From Nitrososphaeria archaeon (GTDB lineage Archaea; Thermoproteota; Nitrososphaeria; JACIWG01), in contig JAOAKB010000007.1 of the NCBI GenBank assembly GCA_026413865.1, positions 1 through 63,546 on the forward strand: a stretch of 63,546 bases of DNA, given 5' to 3'. Positions 61,479 through 63,546 of this stretch are shown here, piece after piece. Position 1 is the first letter of the stretch. Each line of letters starts with the position of its first letter. The translations under genes and the position numbers were made by a program. The notes below the pieces were generated by a model. The model ran no database searches. It was not told the DNA's origin and saw nothing but the letters and a program-made list of their open reading frames with translations.

Positions 61479-63509
61479 ATGATAAGAGAAACTTTCGAAA
61501 CCATTTGGAAAGAGTATTCAGGTGAAAGGGCTAAAAATTTTGTTAGCGAAATAATAAATTTTCACCGAATACAGGGAAGCCCAGGATATAGGAAAGCGGC
61601 AGAATATGTATGCAACCTTCTAAAAGAAAATGGGTTAGAATGTGAAATATTAAAGTTTCCAGCTACAGAAAATGAAACATTCTGGAATTACGGGTCCTTC
61701 CAAGAAAGTTATGTAGAGGATGCAAAACTTTTTCTTATAAAAGAAGATGGTGAAGAAAAGGTTGCTGACTATTCGGTTAATAGGTTTTCTATAATACAGC
61801 GTAGTGCACCGACACCAGAAGAGGGAATAGTTGCAGACTTAATTGTTTTAGGAAAAGGGGATACTGAAAAGGAGTATAAGAATATTGATGTAAAGGGGAA
61901 AGTTGTTTTTGCTTCAGGAGATTTAAATGACGTATATTTCCTAGCTGTCGAAAAGGGGGGTGCGATCGGAATAGTTACTGATAGAATGAGAGAATGGCCT
62001 CCTGTTAGAAGGAAAATGGATTTACCTGATGCGCTACAATACTGTAGCTTCTGGTGGCATAAGGGTAAGAGGAAATGTTTTGGATTTGTTGTTTCTCCAA
62101 GAACTGGAGCTAGAATAAGGGAACTTGCTGAAAAAAGAAGGTTAAAGGTTAGGGCTGTGGTTAAAAGTAGAATATATGATGGATCTTTTGAGGTTGTTTC
62201 TGCAAAAATTAGAGGAGAAGAGGATAGGGAAATTATTGTTATTGCACATTTATGCCATCCTCAACCTTCTGCAAACGATAATGCATCAGGTGTGGCTGCA
62301 GCAATTGAGTCAGCACTCGTTTTAAATAGATTGATTGCTGAAGGAAAACTTAATAGACCAAGGAAGACAATAAGATTCTTGTTTGTTCCAGAAATAACTG
62401 GAACAGTAGCATTCTTGAACATGAATAAGGAACATTTAGACAAGTTTGTTGCGGGAGTAAACCTTGATATGATTGGAGAAGATCAGAGAATTTGTGAAAG
62501 CATTTTAATGATTGATAGTACACCATATTCCCTTCCAAGCTTTATCAATCCCTATATAGAATACTTGTTCGATTTTATTCCAAAAAGGATATCCTCGTTT
62601 TCAGAAAGAGACCACTTTCCTTCAATAAGATATGAGTTCATAAACTTTTCTGGAGGAAGCGATCACGAAGTATTGTCTGACCCGAGTATTGGAATACCTA
62701 CAGTATCTTTCACTAACTGGCCTGACAAATATTATCACACCTCAGAAGATACGTTAGATAAGGTTGACCCGAACATGCTACTACATGTTGGAGCCACAGC
62801 TAGCACCTTAGCATATACTATAGCAAACTTTTGTAAAAAAGATTATGAATTTCTAGCACTATTGATTGAAAGATATTGTGAAATGAAAATAGATAATGTT
62901 ATAGAGAAAACCATTTACGATATCTCTAATATTAATGAGAGCAAGATTAGAGAATGTGCTGGAGAAAAAATTTCTTTTCTAAAAGAAAGTGGAGAATTTT
63001 GGAGAAAATGGCTTTTGAATGCAATAGAAGCTTTAGACAAACTAGATGAAAAAAACAATCTTAAAGAACTATGTGAATATTATGAAAAAAAGTTTACAGA
63101 ATTCTTGAGAATAAAGGAAGAATTATTTAACGAATACCTTAAACGGCTATCGCCAAATATCCAAATAAAAATTGGACAAGATAGAAGAAAGAGTAGGATA
63201 GAGAAAGAGGCTGAAAAGATTGTACCAAAAAGAAAATATCCAGGCCCAATAGACATAAAACTAAAAATAGACAACTTAAATGATAAACTAAAGAAGAAAA
63301 TTCATACGTTAATGAAAGTTCGTGGCTGGAGAACATGCTCTATCCTAGCACTATTTTGGGCAGATGGAAAAAGAAGTGTTTTAGAAATATGGGAAATGCT
63401 GAAAATAGAGTATGGGCATGTGAATTTGAAAGACTTGATTGAATGGTTTCATCTACTTGAAAAAATGGAGTTTGTTACATTAGAAAAACATGATTTAAAA
63501 AATAGTTAG
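61479..63509 (+). CDS. DUF4910-like aminopeptidase with PA insert and C-terminal winged helix
   Basis: This 676-residue protein has an M28-like zinc peptidase fold. Hallmark is IAHLCHPQPSANDNASG (255-271), the DUF4910 form of the metal site with H257/H260 and D267. Further ligands are in FLFVPEITGT near 303, NLDMIGED near 329 and YYHTSEDTLDKVD near 422. A PA-like insert lies at about 100-230. After 460 the protein is long, helical and charged. The last 50 residues (SILALFWADGKRSVLEIWEM) form a winged-helix-like domain, so binding of DNA or a protein partner is possible. No signal peptide, so it acts inside the cell. It is divergent from the radical SAM gene. Confidence 0.82.
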   Translation: MIRETFETIWKEYSGERAKNFVSEIINFHRIQGSPGYRKAAEYVCNLLKENGLECEILKFPATENETFWNYGSFQESYVEDAKLFLIKEDGEEKVADYSVNRFSIIQRSAPTPEEGIVADLIVLGKGDTEKEYKNIDVKGKVVFASGDLNDVYFLAVEKGGAIGIVTDRMREWPPVRRKMDLPDALQYCSFWWHKGKRKCFGFVVSPRTGARIRELAEKRRLKVRAVVKSRIYDGSFEVVSAKIRGEEDREIIVIAHLCHPQPSANDNASGVAAAIESALVLNRLIAEGKLNRPRKTIRFLFVPEITGTVAFLNMNKEHLDKFVAGVNLDMIGEDQRICESILMIDSTPYSLPSFINPYIEYLFDFIPKRISSFSERDHFPSIRYEFINFSGGSDHEVLSDPSIGIPTVSFTNWPDKYYHTSEDTLDKVDPNMLLHVGATASTLAYTIANFCKKDYEFLALLIERYCEMKIDNVIEKTIYDISNINESKIRECAGEKISFLKESGEFWRKWLLNAIEALDKLDEKNNLKELCEYYEKKFTEFLRIKEELFNEYLKRLSPNIQIKIGQDRRKSRIEKEAEKIVPKRKYPGPIDIKLKIDNLNDKLKKKIHTLMKVRGWRTCSILALFWADGKRSVLEIWEMLKIEYGHVNLKDLIEWFHLLEKMEFVTLEKHDLKNS

Positions 63510-63546
63510 AGTTAGAATAAAGCTTTCAATTCTCTTTATGAGATTC

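Noticed and set aside
51234-63509. Defence island interpretation for vapBC plus HerA-NurA and the radical SAM locus
   Set aside because: HerA-NurA here is the housekeeping resection operon with Mre11-Rad50. HerA in defence systems usually pairs with Sir2 or DUF4297, which are absent.

Overview
The window looks like the chromosome of an AT-rich, probably thermophilic and anaerobic archaeon, most likely from the Thermoproteota or a related TACK lineage. I cannot place it more precisely without a phylogeny. The evidence is a NurA-HerA-Mre11-Rad50 operon, an ADP-forming acetyl-CoA synthetase alpha chain, a ferredoxin-dependent 2-oxoacid oxidoreductase, family 4 uracil-DNA glycosylase, AlaX, a GTPBP1-type GTPase and a ThiN protein. 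Many genes have a TATA-like box about 25 nt before or at the start codon (leaderless style), and TTG or GTG starts are frequent. I found no tRNA, rRNA, CRISPR array, insertion sequence or prophage.

Layout. 1-1.3 kb: truncated gene end, then an ECF transporter S component overlapping an FmdE-like protein behind a palindromic promoter. 1.3-5.7 kb (minus): aminotransferase, DHH phosphoesterase, endonuclease V, GNAT acetyltransferase, EamA transporter. 5.8-10.2 kb (plus): 2-oxoacid:ferredoxin oxidoreductase (gamma, delta, and a fused alpha-beta chain) followed by AcdA. Together they would convert a 2-oxoacid to acyl-CoA and reduced ferredoxin and then to acid plus ATP, given a beta subunit encoded elsewhere. 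10.4-12.4 kb: xylulokinase-like FGGY kinase and a PadR regulator. 12.4-12.73 kb: a GC-rich, highly self-complementary stretch that I read as a large structured RNA of unidentified family. 12.8-17.2 kb: thiamine-binding protein, ThiF/MoeB-like protein, and a copper-export locus (HTH regulator, HMA protein, YHS-CopA ATPase, tiny YHS protein) whose promoters share an 11-bp element.

17.3-31.9 kb: mannonate dehydratase, an unrecognised HTH protein, a CtBP-type 2-hydroxyacid dehydrogenase, a degenerate acylphosphatase-like protein, an ABC-2 exporter, a glycogen-synthase-like glycosyltransferase, PAP2 phosphatase, uracil-DNA glycosylase, ferritin-VIT iron protein, DedA, a three-gene MacB-like export operon with a large beta-rich surface protein, and a peroxiredoxin divergent from an Lrp regulator. 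32-51 kb: AlaX, MscL with a proline-rich linker, DUF429 and DUF4242 proteins, a GH94-like phosphorylase, AmrS-like radical SAM protein, transporters, RidA, an AIR-synthase-like/ThiN pair, a GTPBP1-like GTPase, a flippase-like protein, and an EtfB-EtfA-FAD oxidase operon.

51-63.5 kb: VapBC toxin-antitoxin behind tandem operator repeats; the resection operon NurA, stand-alone HAS-barrel protein, HerA, Mre11, Rad50 (minus strand, genes touching or overlapping); a GT-C-like membrane protein; and a radical SAM enzyme divergent from a DUF4910-type peptidase with a C-terminal winged helix. The least explained items are the 12.4 kb RNA, the copper operator pair, the extra HAS-barrel gene, the ECF-S/FmdE pair and the radical SAM/DUF4910 pair.
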